A DNA stretch of 64,000 nt from Arthrinium phaeospermum (lineage: Eukaryota; Ascomycota; Sordariomycetes; Amphisphaeriales; Apiosporaceae). Within the stretch, counting starts at the first letter, position 1; each line of letters opens with the position of its first letter. Shown here in pieces: positions 34,054-47,896 of this stretch. The DNA is taken from the NCBI GenBank assembly GCA_006503535.1, contig QYRS01000002.1, forward strand, positions 3,224,001-3,288,000, in the 5' to 3' direction. Under the pieces are notes generated by a model. The model was not told where the DNA came from, searched no databases, and saw only the letters and a program-made list of their open reading frames with translations. The translations under genes were made by a program, and so were the position numbers.

Positions 34054-37000
34054 GATTGACACGCCTGAGTTTGCCAGTGGGGAAAATAGAGGTTCAGCGC
34101 AGGCAAGGCTTTTAACCAGCAAGCCTGTTAATCAACCTTCAAAGGGCAATTGCTGTTGAATTATCTATCCTTTATAGAGGCCACCGGAGGGAGTCATAGG
34201 TAGGAGAAAGTACATGTTATAAATGGCTCTGTGGGGTTCAGGTGCGAAACCCCGTGCAGATACTAGTCCGAAAGGTCCACCTGCACAAAAGCTGTGGTAG
34301 ACTCTTTGCTTCAATTCCTGAAGTCCACCAACACTTCTTCCAGGAGACAATAAAACACTGTGCCATGCCATGGCCATTCCTGAGTATCAGAACTGGACAC
34401 AACGGCTGCTCTCATCATACTCGGTCCGAATCTTGACACCGCTTCCTAGTCTACTTCAGCCAACCGTGAATCTGTCCAAGTTCATCTCTACTGGTATCAC
34501 AGTTTTGCATCCTACTACAAAGGGCGGGGCTGGATGACAATTTGATACATTCAATTACCTTTCCATTGTCACTCACTCACAATTACAGCAGCTTCAAAGG
34601 GATCTTTACCGATGCACACTGGCCAGTCTCAGGGCAGGGTGTTGAAGCTTCCAGAACAAACGCCCAGCGGAAGCCCCGGCGTCCAGCAAGCAACCGCTGA
34701 CGCGCTAGGTAGATCTCGCCGCTGATAGCAGCATTGGTTACGAAGATGCGCCCTCTGCATTTTTATTTCCCCGAGATCGTTTCCAGGATACGATCTACAT
34801 GTATCTTCGGGTCTGAGCAGTCCGCGGGCGTAAAGGAGAGAAACCGGCCAATGATGGATGGTTGAGCCATACCCGCCAGTGGCAGGCCAGGGGCAAACAG
34901 TAACCATTCGCAACGCCTAATGCTCGTTCTCGTTCTGCTCCCGACAACACCCCATGTCACCAAGCCTTGGGTGGGTGGTGTGGCAACCTGCATACATGCT
35001 GGTCTATTTGCCTAGATAACCTTGTGCGTGAACCTCGGATGCTTCCTCCTACCATTTGGAGACGGTTCACCACTTGTGTCACCATGGCAAACTTTTCTGG
35101 AGATTTCGTACCGCCCATGGGCCTCTCCCACGCTGGCGCTGGCGAGCGTGGGGAAGCCAAGTACCTTGAATGCATACCCAGGTAGGTATAGATCCACGGC
35201 CCATCTTGCGAGCCAGCATTCCAAAGAGCAACACCGCAGGCTAGCACATGCTACGAAATGATTCAAGTGCCTTGGAAGTGGTACAGAGACGATATAGTTG
35301 GCGCAACGGCTTTTGGTCGTTGAGGGTCGGGCCAAAGTCTCAGCGACTCGCGCTTTTGACAATGTCCTACCTACGGTGACGTGGGTTTCGTAATCGTGGG
35401 CAGCCTTCTTGATCACAACCATCGGACAGACTCGTGGTGGCGGCACGCTCTCGACTGAGAACTCTTCTGGCTTTGACAGAAAGCTTAAATGACCAGTCTG
35501 CAGTGAATGTTGTGTTGGTCTGGCGCAAGCCACCTATGCTGTCAACGGATTCGGCCCCCCCCCCCAAATGTAGCCATAGCCATCTTAGTATAAGCATCAG
35601 GGATCCAGAATAAGTTGTACCATGCTCAGCTCCATGGACTGGATCTATTGGCCGTCGTCGACATATCCCTCTGACTAAGGAGGTATGCTGATATGCACGC
35701 CATCGCCGGGGCATCTAGGCCGCATGACTGGGCTATGGCTTGCCAGGGTTGAGTGCGTGCGAAGCCGGGGTTCGGGGCTTCCATGGCCCATGTCAGCCAG
35801 TAGTAGTTGCAGGCTCAGCAGCGATCGTCACACACAGCTGTACAGAGCCAAGTACACCTTCGCCCGTATTGACGACCAAGTCTACTACACATGCATTGCA
35901 GTGTACACGCATCCAGGCAGATCATGTACATAGATAAAACATCGGCTTCATGTTTGCATCGCTGTGCTTCGCTACAACCCAACCTTGTTGAGCCGGTCTG
36001 GCACGAGGCAAGGAGGACAGAATCAACCACCGGTCTGAGGAGTTCCTGTGGCGGCGGAATGCATGCCGCGCCTTGGCTTGGCCTAGAAGAATATCCCAAT
36101 CTCAGAGATTCGCATGCACGTAGGGTAATATTTGATGAGAATACCTAGTCAGGCACAACCTAGCTGACACATGGGCATAGATTCCGACAGACTATATGGA
36201 TGGGAGGGGGGAAGGGGGGCGGAACTGTCGTCTTGGCGTGGGCAATCACCACGCTCACTAAAGGGAATACCTGCTCTAGACCCGACCCACTATCTCTACC
36301 TAGACTACTTGACCTCAAGCGCTGTATTACTTGCCGTACATAGTTTGACGGCATACAGCATACAGCATGTCCAAGTAGCAGGCCGGTTCATTCAGCTACT
36401 GTCAGCCACCAATCGAATCTACCAACGTAGATTCGGCCGTACGTGCGACGACAAACCTCCAGTCTTCACCAAGGAAAAAAAAAAAAAAAAACCCTCTTCC
36501 ACTACATGCCCTGCCTATTCTGGCCGAGATACTACCTACACCGACGCCCATACCCTTGCATCCAAGTATCCCAATGTCTAAGAGGCACCCCTCCGTGCCC
36601 GCCAACAAGCATATCCTGAGTGTTGCTGCTTGGTTACACGGATTCTGTTTCAGTCCTCCACTTTAGCTACCTATCATAGGTATATACAAGCAGTGTGTGG
36701 CCATCCGTTTCTCCCTCGGGGGCCCTGGGCCTGCTCCAGGTAATTCTCATGTTCTTGCTGCTGTTGCCTCCCAACCGCTCAGTAACCTGAGCACTCGCAC
36801 GTACGACGGCGGAAATTATTGGGCCTTCTTGTCTTGCCTCACACCGTCTTGTCGCCCTGTCTCGGCCACGCGCCGAGCAAATATTGCCATTGTGCTTGTC
36901 GAATCTCAAGGTACCGTGCACCGGGTTGCGTTGTTGCAATCGAGGGCCGAGCCGACTTCTGCGGGCGGTGGACGGTCTTCACTTTCCGCCCAGATTTTCC

Positions 37001-37149
37001 CATCCGCAAAACGTCACAGCCCACACCGGGGCCAGTGGTCCCAGTAGGCCATATGGCTGGCTTGTGACATTGGCAGCTAGGCGGCAATACAGCTAGAAAT
37101 TCATCATTTCCTTGATTCAAGCAAACCTGATCACTCCCCTTCTCCAAAC
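34054..37149. other. Intergenic 3.1 kb between NAD+ synthetase and a C6 regulator (divergent)
   Basis: It should include both promoters. It holds homopolymers (C)11 at 35555-35565 and (A)17 at 36475-36491. Open frames up to about 170 codons have no recognisable similarity and overlap one another on opposite strands. Confidence 0.4.
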
Positions 37150-40100
37150 ATGGAATCTGCGGCAGTAGAGTCCCAGGCCAGTACGGCGCCGCAGTCTCTC
37201 TCCCGCGACCCGTCTCCCAGCCGGGAACGCGGCGATGAAGATTCGGGGCCGAAGAAGACGGCAGTGAGGAAAAGAACGAAGACGGGCTGTCTCAGTATGT
37301 TCAAACCGCGGTTGATGTTTATTGCTACGCCATCTTCTCAGTAAACCGCTAGACCGCCCGCGCATATTCTAACCGAGCACACTAGCATGCCGCAAGCGTC
37401 GAATCAAATGTGACGAGGGAAGGCCAACTTGCAATAACTGCATCAAATCCAAGAGGCAGTGCGAAGGCTATAACCAGCGGGTTATATTCAAAGACCCCCT
37501 TGGGGCATTCTCCCCGTTTGGCCCTTTGGTTTACCCCCAACCTTCGCCCCAGGCACTCGTGCGCGAGCAGCAACTATCGGCGGCCCAGAAGTCCAATGCG
37601 CAAGCACTCCAAATCATCGCCCCGAAGCCGCCGCACTTGGGATACCATCCTGGGGTCCTGACCCCCTTCGATCATGTCTACAATCCGCAGCAAAATCACA
37701 TGCCCCTACAGTCGCCGCCTCTAGGTTATGATCCAAACTTGTGTGGTCTCCAGCAATCTTCTGCAGCTGCAGCCCAGTACCCGTACCTTTCACCAGAATC
37801 CGATCATGCATTTCCTCAGCACCCATGGGGCCAAGGGGCACTTCCGGACCAACAACCGCCACAGGCTGCGCCGCACCTAGACTTCTCTCCAATATCACCT
37901 ACCGAGTATGGCTCTCTTTCCCAGTCCAGTGCTTCACCAACCGTGCCACAATGTGCCGGCGTTCCTTTGCATGGCGGCATCCCGGTGAAGCTGGAGTGCG
38001 AGGCGTCACATGATGCCGAGATTCCAGTCATTGGCAGCCAGGTTCCTCTTGTACCCGATGACGATGCTTTAATGGGAGACTCGGACGAAGAAGGTCCTAT
38101 AAGCAGACACGATTCGGTCAGAAAGCTGAAGCAGTTAGGACTGATAGCAGCGCAGAGGGCTAGTAACCGGTTCGACGTGTTTGGGACAAAACCCAGAACA
38201 TTTTCTGGCTATGCTGATGCTGGTGTCCTCGTATCCTACGAGCCAGATCCGTCGACTTCTCCTCTCAACGATCCCAATGTTGCCGCAGTGTTTTGGCATT
38301 TCGTCAACGTAACTGGACCGAGTATTTCGATATATGAGCGCCATTCGATTGATCTCTCGTTGGCAAATATACCGGGACAAAACGTACAGACACGCCAGCA
38401 CATTTGGGCTTGTAAGCTGACCAGGACCTATGAAATACACTTATACTGACTGACTTATATGCAGACAAATTCCCCCTCATGGCTTTCAGTCACCCTGCCC
38501 TTCTCCAAGCCATGCTTGCTTTAGGCAGCCTCCAGATTGCGAAACTCCAACAAGTCCCGCAAACGGCGTCCCTAAAGCATTATCATCTCTCTCTCAGGCG
38601 CGTAGCACGTAACATTGGGCGTCCGGGAAGACGAAACCAACCCTCAAACCTCGCAGCGACACTGCTTTTAGCCTATTACGAGGTATGGAACTCTGATCAC
38701 GAGAAATGGAGCAAACATCTTCTCGGTGCTCGGTGGATCATTAAGGATATTCCTTTTCGACACATGACGAGGTCTGTGATGATCATGAAGCGGAGGAGTC
38801 GACACCGAGCGAAAGCCCAAAACAGCCAACAGCAGAGCTCGACAAGTATGGGTTATGGCGAGCCAACAGGTACATTTGGAGACTATGATGACCTATTCAA
38901 CCCACCGCAAGAAGAGGTCAACTCTTCCTATTCGAACTGGGATCAACTCGATGCCCAACTGCTCACCGAGATCACTGGCAAGCACACGACCATTGATGAG
39001 CTAGGCATGGGCTCCGAAACGCCACCATCCCACAAATCTGCTTACCGTAATAATGTGACCGAGAAAGATGTGGAAGAGTTTGAGAAACTGAGTGACCTAT
39101 ATTGGTGGTACTGTAAAATGGATGTTTACCAGCACATCTTGGGCGGTACAAAGTTATTGTAAAGAACGACTTCACTGCATACCCGGATCATGCTAATCTT
39201 GTTTGCAGCATGGACTACGACCACTGGCTGCAATGCCCCCCACGAGCGCCGATAGGCCGTATAGATGCAGTGTAAGCCACTTTGCCCCCATCGTAGATTA
39301 TTAGGGCCCGCAGCTGACTTTGGTTATCAAGCTATGGTACAATTGATCACTTGATGCTACTACTTGGGCGTCTAGCAGCTTTCACTTCTAGGGATCTACC
39401 GCGGAAGCGCAAAATGTTCAGTCTGAGGGGCACTTTTGGTGGTAGCGGAGCGCCGCCGGGCACCTTTCCCGGCATGATGCCCGCTTCCGGCCGTGTGCCA
39501 ATGCCCATGGGGTTTAGCCCACCGAGGGAGCAGCCCTCACCAGCTTCAGACACCCTCGAGGATGCCGACCTTGATGAGTTGACCAGTGCAGCGTACGGTG
39601 AATGGGTATCTATCAAGCATGCCTTCGAGGTCATCCGAGAGCGTTTCGGCCCGGAGTTTGCGCAGATGGACCCGGACCTAGCGCCACCCTTTCCAACCCC
39701 TTTCGGTCCTGCTGCACAGTACAGAACATACGGCATCGCGGGTATTTGGGTCAACTACTATATGGGGCTTATATCATTGTATAGGGCCCACCCTGAGATG
39801 CCGCCCGTTGCTATGATGGCAGCAGGCATGAGCGCGCATCAAACAATGGGCTACGCAATAGAAATTGGCAGGATTGTTGCTGGCCTTGACGAAGACACTG
39901 AGAATAAGCCAGCCGTCAGCACCCTGGTAGGAGCTGCTTTTATCGAGACCTCATTCCCCTTGTTTGTGGCTGCTGTACAGGTGAGCAACCCCCCTTTCTT
40001 TTCTTGGGTCTGTGTAAGGAAACCGTTCACTTCGCGCCGGAAAGTGAAAAATGAGCGATGTTGACAATTTTCGGCCCTTATTTAGCTACAAGACCAAGAC

Positions 40101-40460
40101 CAGCGGCACTGGATCGTCCGCCGCATGCACGAAGTGGCGCGGCTGACGGGGTGGCAGTCGGCGCGCCAGATCGCGACCGGGTCCGAGTCGGCCTGGACCA
40201 AAACGGCTCAGCTGGGCCAGGGTCCCCCGTACTCCCCGCCCGAAAACCTCGACCGGTCGGACCCCAGCGTCGGCGCGCCCTCTATCTGGGGCCAGCCCCG
40301 CAGCATCCAAAACCGGATACAGGAGGTCAGCGCCGACGAGGGCAACAAGCTGGTTCTGGCCAAGAGCGAGCGGGCGTTCTACGCCCTCGGCCTGCTAGGT
40401 GTACAGGAAGACCTGGAGAAGCTGGATCTCGTCGACACGGAGGACAGGACGTCGCAGTAG
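37150..40460 (+). CDS. Zn(II)2Cys6 transcription factor with Fungal_trans_2-like domain
   Basis: Six exons, 37150-37294, 37386-38411, 38465-39158, 39209-39271, 39332-39980 and 40086-40460, give 983 aa; all joins are in phase. The zinc cluster spans intron 1: KTGCLT then CRKRRIKCDEGRPTCNNC and KSKRQCEGY (Cx2Cx6Cx5Cx2Cx6C, residues about 46-73). A Pro/Gln-rich region follows to about residue 230. The large helical regulatory region begins near VAAVFWHFVNVTGPSISIYE and continues with AFSHPALLQAMLALGSLQIAK, NLAATLLLAYYEVW and WSKHLLGARWIIKD. This is the order of the Fungal_trans_2 (DUF3468) family. Target genes are unknown. No biosynthetic cluster surrounds it, so a pathway-specific role cannot be inferred. 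Confidence 0.9.
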
Positions 40461-40918
40461 GGTAGGTACTACGGTTTTTATTAATCCTTCAGGCTTGGCT
40501 TGGGTTTGGGTCGGGGAAAGGTCTGGGAATATATGCTCTTGGGTTCCAAGAAAACGGATATTAGTCTTATAGAAAAATCCCTAGAAGTAAGTGATACGGG
40601 GAGTCTGCGTTGGATGATGATGGGGACCGGCGCCTTTTGAATAGCAACAGACGCGTCATGACCTGTCCCTCCCTATCTGGGCTGAAACGTGGTGTTTTGA
40701 AAGCTCATTGGTCAGTACACTAATGATACATAATCATGATGAGGCTGGCGTATCTTCCTGCATTGCCGCAACGCCTGGTGCCAGTGGTTTGGCATCCTAG
40801 GGTGCCCATCTTCTTCTAGATTTCATCTTCTTGGTGACCACCGATCTATCTGGCACGACATCTGATAGGCAGAAGGCATCATAGCGGGTTCGTGAGTTCT
40901 GAAGGACCGAGATACCCT
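40461..40918. other. Convergent intergenic region between the C6 regulator and PUP2
   Basis: 3' flanks of two convergent genes; nothing else recognised. Confidence 0.35.
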
Positions 40919-41909
40919 TTAGTTAGCAGGAAGCCGTGCGACGACCTCGGCCATCTCCTCGTCCGTGTATATTCTGAAACCACGCTCCTTCGTCACGCTT
41001 GCCAGTTGCACGTTCTTGGCATCCAGCTTCTCCTCCATCACTTGCTTCAGCGTCTTCAGAACTAATGTCTCGGCGTCGACAATCGTGAGAGACTATGGCA
41101 AATGTTAGAATTGTGTATATCGTGAGGCGGTGAAACCCCGCCAACCTCGCATCAAGTGAGGGCTTACCTTGTGGTATTCGTTCTGCAGCTCGGCCTGCGC
41201 ACCCTCGCTTCCGGATCCAATGGCCTTGGCGTCGTAGCGGTAGAAGGTGCCGCTGGGCTCGGCGTGGTAGAGCTGGGGGCCGTCCTCGTCGTAGCCGGCG
41301 ATGAGCAGGGCGACGCCGAAGGGGCGGGACATGATGCTCTCCTCTCCGTCGGCGCTCTCGCCGAAGCGCAGGGCCAGGTCGCAGATGGCCTGGGTGCAGC
41401 TCTCGACGCGCAGGGGCTCGTTGTAGTTGAAGGCGTGGCTCTGGGACTCGACGCGGGCGTGCTCGACCATGCTGCGGGCGTCGGCCTGGAGGCCCGACAT
41501 GGCGCACCCGATGTGCCGGTCGATCTCGACAATCTTCTCGACCGACGACGTCTCCAGCAGCGTCGAGGTCACCCGCTTCTCCACGCCCAGCACCACGCCC
41601 TCCGACGTCGCGACGCCGATGGCGGTGCTGCCCAGCTTGATCGCCTCGAGCGAGTATTCGACCTGGAAGAGGCGGCCTTCGGGGGAGAAGGTGCTAAATG
41701 AGGCGGTCCGGGGTCAGCAATTCGCCATGGCCGTGGGTGCTGTATGCTGCTATCTGTGAGAGAATGGGTAGGCTACGTACTTGATGCCCCGATCTGTTTG
41801 TTGGCGATGTCAGGTTAGCTTTTGTTGACCCCTCCAAGTGACCCGGGCTTGGGTGTGTGGGTGTGTGGAAAGAACAGAACGTACCGTATTCAGATCTTGC
41901 CATAAACAT
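40919..41909 (-). CDS. PUP2: 20S proteasome subunit alpha type-5
   Basis: Four exons, 41885-41909, 41781-41793 (only 13 nt), 41168-41693 and 40919-41092, give 245 aa, the normal alpha5 size. The microexon is needed to build the conserved start: MFMARSEY, then DRGI, then [20 protein letters not shown], the proteasome alpha signature. Later motifs are [40 protein letters not shown] and [20 protein letters not shown]. The acidic tail characteristic of some alpha subunits is short ([16 protein letters not shown]). Alpha5 is a non-catalytic ring subunit of the 20S core, found in nucleus and cytosol. Divergent to GCP2, with about 620 bp between the starts. Intact. Confidence 0.95.
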
Positions 41910-42529
41910 CTTGGCGGTTTCTGGGGGTTTGCACGTCGGTTTATGTGTGAAGATGCGAAGCTGGTTGCTTGTTTGTCTGCGCGGGCGATGATCAAATGGT
42001 GGTGGTTGACGTTGGGAAGGCTGATGAATGGACGGAGCTGCTGCTGCTAGATACTACTGGAGCTCCCAGGTCAAGGCTACTACTCTACTGACGAAGCTCC
42101 AGCTCAGTCGTCGTTGACACCACCCCCCAGTTGACCAGGTGCCAGGTACTTTTAGGTACCTAAGTACGTACATGGGCGCTTGGCACAGGGCAATGACGCT
42201 AAAAACAGAGCCGCCCGAATTGAGATCAGGTACCTCTTCCGAAGTAATAGCGGATCTGCCCAGCCTAAAATCAAGCACAGCACTGACTTGAGTGCCTGAG
42301 TGCGCCTCAAGCTCTCCAGCTAGCACAGCTGATTGACGAAACGCGACGCGGTTTCTTGCCCAATGCAGCTTAATTGGCTGCCCAAGTCAACCAACTCTTG
42401 TCAATCAGGAAGAAAGTCAACAACCGCCCGCCGATATAATCTACATTATCCCTGCCTGATGCTTCTGGCACAACGCCCTGGGGTCGCAATTCCAAAACCT
42501 CTGGATCCCAATGTCGCCAAAACACCAAC
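41910..42529. promoter_or_regulatory. Divergent promoter region between PUP2 and GCP2
   Basis: 620 bp between divergent start codons. No specific proteasome-type control element was identified by eye. Confidence 0.4.
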
Positions 42530-45417
42530 ATGTCATCCAGAGTCTCCAATTATGCGGACCGGCGCAGTAATGGCAACAATAACGACGATGCGAACCCAAC
42601 CTCGTCAAGACCCCGCATGACGTCCGGGCAGCATAGCTTCAAAGCAGAACATCGTGAATCGCGAAGCGGCCCTTCGCCGCATCCCAGCGGTTCTTTCACT
42701 AGCACTGCCCATAAAAGGTCAGCTTCCGGCAACCCTCGGCCGGCCAGCAGGAGCGACCGGAGGACGGAGCGCACGACCATCACCACGAGGGAACAGCTCG
42801 TGTCGCGGGCCAAGAGTCCCGAGAGAAGGTCCAGAGACTATGGCCCGTCTGAGAGATGGAAGACAAAAGAACCGTCCAGGCATCGCGCAACCGAGTCGAA
42901 GAGGGAAATACCCCTCGAGACCCCTCCGAGTAGGTCCATCCAGGTCTCCAATTCCTACCGATCCTGTAGTCTAATAAATGTTCACGCTCAGAAGTATGGG
43001 AGCCTGTCGCCTCGTTATCCAAGCCCTCGACTGCGCCATTGGCGCGCCGTATAACCGTACCCCCATTGGCGTCAGATATGCCCATGGCCCTGCAACCGCA
43101 AGCTCTACACCAGCTCTCTTTGGAGGCGCAGGAAGCCGCCATCATCGAGGATCTGTTATTCGTGTTCATGGGATATGAAGGACAATACATCCGCTTCGCC
43201 TACGACTACAATCCAAGCGAGGAGCGAGATCAACTGACCGGGCCGACGTATAAAATATCGCCCGGTTTAGATCCCAGCCTGGAGGACCTTACGCAGTCCA
43301 TGCTGAAGATGGCAACACATTACACGGCTTTGGGGCACTTTGTCGATGTCCAGAGTCGCGAAGAGTTTGGTGCGGTGAACCACGCGCTATGCGCGGCTAT
43401 TAGGAAGTACCTGCATGAATACCTGATCATGGTTGCTCAATTAGAGACTCAGTTCCTGACGAACGACTCGTTTACGTTGCACGTTTTGAATATACACACC
43501 CTCCCTACGTCCCAGATCATGGCCCAGCTTTACTTCCTGGCACGCGAGTTCCTGAAAAAGAACGGCATGCTTGACGACGAGAGTGAAGAAGAGTCCGATC
43601 CCGAGGACATCGACCAGATTCTCGAGAACCTGAAAAAGGGGGGCGATATCATTCCTGGGAATGTGACTGGGCGGAAAGTGTGCAAGGGCGGCGTGGTGCT
43701 CGCCATGATTACCAAAAGGCTCGAGACCATGTCGGGCGACCCAGCAGCTCGATCCTTGCTGACGTCTTTGCTGCGCGATGCAAGCCGGCCGTATATGGCG
43801 ATGCTGAACGAGTGGTTACACCACGGTGGTATCAACGACCCTCACGGCGAATTCCTGATTAAGGAGCAGAAGAGCATTACTCGAGAGGAGCTGGACAAGG
43901 ATTACACCGACGACTACTGGGAGCGTCGGTATACGTTGCAGCGCGAACAGGATATCCCTCTGCAGCTTGTAGGGGTAAGAGACAAGGTGCTTCTCGCCGG
44001 CAAGTACCTCAACGTTGTCCGAGAGTGCGGAGGAGTGGATATCAGCAAAGTCGCTCAAGATGTCCCGGTATCATTTGATGACTCCCGGTTCCTAGAGAAC
44101 GTCAACAACGCGTATGCGTACGCCAACGAGTCCCTGATGAAACTGCTCCTGACGACGCATGCTCTGCCTGCGCGACTACGATCACTAAAGCACTACTTCT
44201 TCCTCGATCCGTCAGACTACTTCACCTACTTCCTTGAGCTTGGAGCATCCGAGTTGCGAAAGCCGGTCAAGTCTGTTAACACCGTCAAGCTGCAATCGCT
44301 TCTCGATATCGTCCTGCGGCAGCCCGGGACGATCGTGTCTTTGGATCCTTTCAAAGAGGATGTTTATGTGGACATGAACGAAATCAGCCTCATCAAGATG
44401 TTGCAACGTGTGGTTAACATTACAGGCATGGAGCAAGGCGAGGTATTGCAACCTTCTAGTGCGGCGTCTCTGGAAGCAGAAAAGAATGCCAATGGCTTCA
44501 CTTCTCTGGAACTCAACTACAGTGTGCCCTTCCCGGTCTCTCTGGTTATTAGCCGGAAGACGATATGGCGTTACCAAGCTCTCTTTCGGTATCTTTTGTC
44601 TCTGCGCCATCTTGAATCCCAGCTATGCAATACATGGCAGACGCACAATAATGCCATAGTGTGGTGCCACAGGTCATCGGCCCGCAGAATAGAAATATGG
44701 AAGCGGCGGGTATGGACATTGCGTGCTCGTATGATCGTCTTCGTACAGCAGCTGTTGTATTTCTGTACTCTGGAGGTGATTGAACCGAACTGGCAAGCTC
44801 TGATGTCCAGACTCAAGATGAAGGACGGCAGCCTCGAGGGAACAGGGAAGCCCGATCGCACAGTCGATGAGCTGATGCAGGATCACGTGGACTTTTTAGA
44901 TACCTGTCTGAAAGGTTGCATGCTTACCAACAGCAGGCTAATCAGGGTATGTAACCAAGCTCTACCTGCGTGAATGTTCATGTGCTGACTCTATACTTGC
45001 CTCCAGATCCACTCCAAGCTGATGCAGACCTGCACCCTGTTTGCTGCATACTCAAACTGGTTATCAAGGGAGTTGGAAAAGGCCGATCCGGACCTCGTGG
45101 GTAACATCAAGCCGCCAAACATGAGCGACGAGCAGTGGAGGCGTTTTCAAGCGCTCAAGCCACAAAAGTCGCACAACGACAGCGTGGCGTCTAACAAATC
45201 CATGCTGGACGAGGAGTCCCGGGTTAACAACCTCTTCGAGATCCTCAAGAAGTACGAGACCAACTTTAGCCGGCATCTGCAGATCCTGCTCGATGCCCTG
45301 AACCACTATGCCGCTACGGAGACGGTGGTGCTGCTCAGCCTTTGCGCCAGATTGGCCACGGCGAACCAGGGCACGGAGTTTTCCGGCTTGCGACATGATG
45401 AGGACATGGCCGGCTGA
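42530..45417 (+). CDS. Gamma-tubulin complex component 2 (GCP2/Spc97/Alp4)
   Basis: Three exons, 42530-42929, 42992-44946 and 45007-45417, give 921 aa. The N-terminal 150 residues are disordered, Ser/Arg-rich and basic. The GRIP1 region starts near residue 190: AAIIEDLLFVFMGYEGQYIRF, DPSLEDLTQSMLKMATHYTAL and FGAVNHALCAAIRKYLHEYL. The central block SLLRDASRPYMAMLNEWLHH is diagnostic for GCP2/GCP3; overall wording fits GCP2 better. The GRIP2 half has VRECGGVDISK, LRSLKHYFFLDPSDYF and RMIVFVQQLLYFCTLEVIEPN. GCP2 pairs with GCP3 to bind two gamma-tubulins and nucleate microtubules at spindle pole bodies. The start at 42530 (MSSRVSNYADRRS) is the first ATG of the frame. Intact. Confidence 0.93.
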
Positions 45418-45987
45418 GCAAGGTTAGAAGATCGGCAAGTAGGATAAATATCCTTGACGTTCGGAGAGGGGAGGCACTGGGAGATGGAGAGACATACGCG
45501 GCTTTTGTCCGATGTTTGAGTGCAAAGATACCACATTCAATTCGAACGTTCGTTCCACATTACTCGCAGCCCTGGTGAATGAATCATGCCCACTACAAGA
45601 TGCACTCGTCATAGATGGCTGTATAGGCCCGGGGTAAGGTTCGTGGTGGTCGAATCGGCTTAATGTCCACGAAGAACAACTTGTAGCAGGTTATAGGCGG
45701 TGTTGCTCACGACTACGCATGGCATATGCTGATAAGGGTACAATGCCAAGCACCACAAACGCCTTCGTGCCTGGCAACCCAGTTCGACCATTGCCACATA
45801 AACGGATAACAGACAGCTCTGAAGTTCTCCGGCAGGCCTCTGACGTGTCGGAAGGACTGACCATGGAGCTGGCTTGGCAATATTATGAATAGTGTATAGA
45901 AGTTGAAAACCGCTTGCTGTGTCCATCTAAATCTATCAAAACAATACATCGGGAATCTATAATCGCTAAATCTGCTGTAATCACACC
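45418..45987. other. Convergent intergenic region between GCP2 and the MFS transporter
   Basis: 3' flanks only. A palindromic GAACGTTC lies near 45544-45551. No gene recognised. Confidence 0.35.
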
Positions 45988-47896
45988 TTAGTCCTCGCCA
46001 CGTGCTAATTTGGCGTATTCCTTTTGTCGTTCCTGTCGCTGATGCCAGATCACCCACAAGGTCACCACGATCCCCAGGGCGCAGGCGCAGAGCGTCACCA
46101 TGTAGGCCGTCCAATAGCAGTTGATACCATCCTCGCACGTCCTGGTCCCGTTGGGCTCCATGACCGAGTGCGCGTCGAACACGGCGCCATAGAACAGGTT
46201 GAAGATGTTACTGCTGACGACGGGCGATAGCGTCATGTAACCCCAGTTCTGGCTGAGGCCGTGGATCCCGAAGGACTCGGCTACGATGGAAGGGAACACG
46301 CCAAAGAGGAAGCCATATCCCAGGCCGCTGAAGCCGGAAACAAGGCCAAGCATGTGCGGATTAACAATCTTCAAAGCACAGATCTGTGCCACCGCAAAGA
46401 TGCCGCTTGCTATGACGAGGCACCAAACGCGGCTCGCCTGGAGCAGTTTGACCAGCAAATCCGAACCCATACCTGCAACATATCAGTGAGACGCACATTG
46501 CTGTAGAACCGTGAAAGCTGTCTACTTACCACTCAACAATCGTCCCGCGAAACTGCCAATAGAAAGGATAGAAACATGCAACTGCTGGCGTAGCACAAGC
46601 GTCTTATCATCTATCGAGTCATCGTAGTGTTTCCACAAGGCTGTCACGTCGTTTCCAATGTTGCTGTGCCTGGTCAGCGCCTGTTCGGTCGAGAGGGTGG
46701 TTGTTGTTCCCTGGCGGTAACTTACTTGATGGTCATGAGACCAATGCCAGACAAGATGCCCATGATAACCCACAGTTGCCAGAACTCCACGTTCTTCAGC
46801 AACGCCCAGCCGCGAATATCTACACGATGAGAACGATCCAAATCAATACTGCTCTGCACAAATACTTCACCAGGTAGCGACGACGACGTGCTTGCCCGCG
46901 ACATAAGAGAAGACGTCTCGTCTAGTTCCTCAACCTCATTTCGACCCCCTTTGCCGGGGGCGGTCTCCGCCTCGAGTTCAACCGCTGGGTTGCTTGGGGG
47001 TTCATGGTCCGGAGCCGGGTCGTCGTTGTTTGAGGCATCATTTTCATGTATTGTTGTATTATTAGATGACGTACCAGGTTCAGCAGGTTGGCCGTGATGG
47101 AAAGCAGAGCGCCTGGTCTTGGATTCATGGGACATGGAGCGGCGTAGAGTTTGCGAGTCCGACAGGCCTTCCTCGCCCGACGAGACGGTTTGGTAATGCG
47201 GCGTGTGAGGATAGACCCTCAGGAAGAAGAAGCCCACGAAGGTCATGGCAAAGGTGCCATAGGCCAGAAGCATCAAGAAGCGGCTCGGGTCTCCGGGAAA
47301 GAATAAAGAGCCCATCAAGGAGAAGAAGAAGGCGGACAGGCCAAAGGCGGCGAGCGGAAATGCGGTAGCTGTGCCTCGGTGGTGAGGCCAGTTCAGCGCC
47401 GAAGTCTTGACGGACGCATTGAAGGCCATGCAGCCTCCGAGACCCGTCAAGTAGGAGAAGAAGCACATCAAAGGCACCGATCCATGCCCCTCGCTGTAGG
47501 CCACATGTAGAGGGTAGTATCCGATGCCGAGTAAGATGGAGCCTAGAACAACTGCCGGCCGCGGTCCTTTGCTATCGATGAGCATTCCGATGGGCACTCC
47601 GGCGGAGTACATGCCCAGGTTGCCAGCCAGTCCTATTATATTGCTTTCGGTCGCCGATAGGAGCAAACGGTCTGCGAATTGAGGCGCCCATGCTGAGTAG
47701 ACGTACTGTTCCCGAGTCGGTGCGGTTAGCTACGAGCATATACAAATCGTCGCGTTTGGTACCTGGATCCTGGATCCTGAAGTCAGGCGCTTGGCTGGGC
47801 TTGGAAACTCACATTCGTTCCGCAGGCTAGGGATATGATTGTCGCAGACACGCTAGACACGATGCGTGCCTGCTGGAGGTCCTTATCTAACGTCAT
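45988..47896 (-). CDS. Mch1-like major facilitator transporter (nodulin-like MFS)
   Basis: Four exons, 47813-47896, 46726-47705, 46530-46663 and 45988-46472, give 560 aa. The N-terminus (ARIVSSVSATIISLACGTN, then YVYSAWAPQFADRL) and GVPIGMLIDSKGPRPAVVLG match the nodulin-like MFS branch that includes yeast Mch1. About twelve hydrophobic helices are visible. A long charged loop (roughly residues 215-320, rich in Asn, Glu, Ser, Pro) separates the halves. The second half has NNIGNDVTALWKHYDD, LSIGSFAGRLLSG and GFLFGVFPSIVAESFGIHG. Yeast Mch1 resembles monocarboxylate transporters, but transport of those acids was not shown, so the substrate is unknown; a vacuolar or plasma-membrane site is likely. 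Divergent from TMS1. Intact. Confidence 0.9.
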
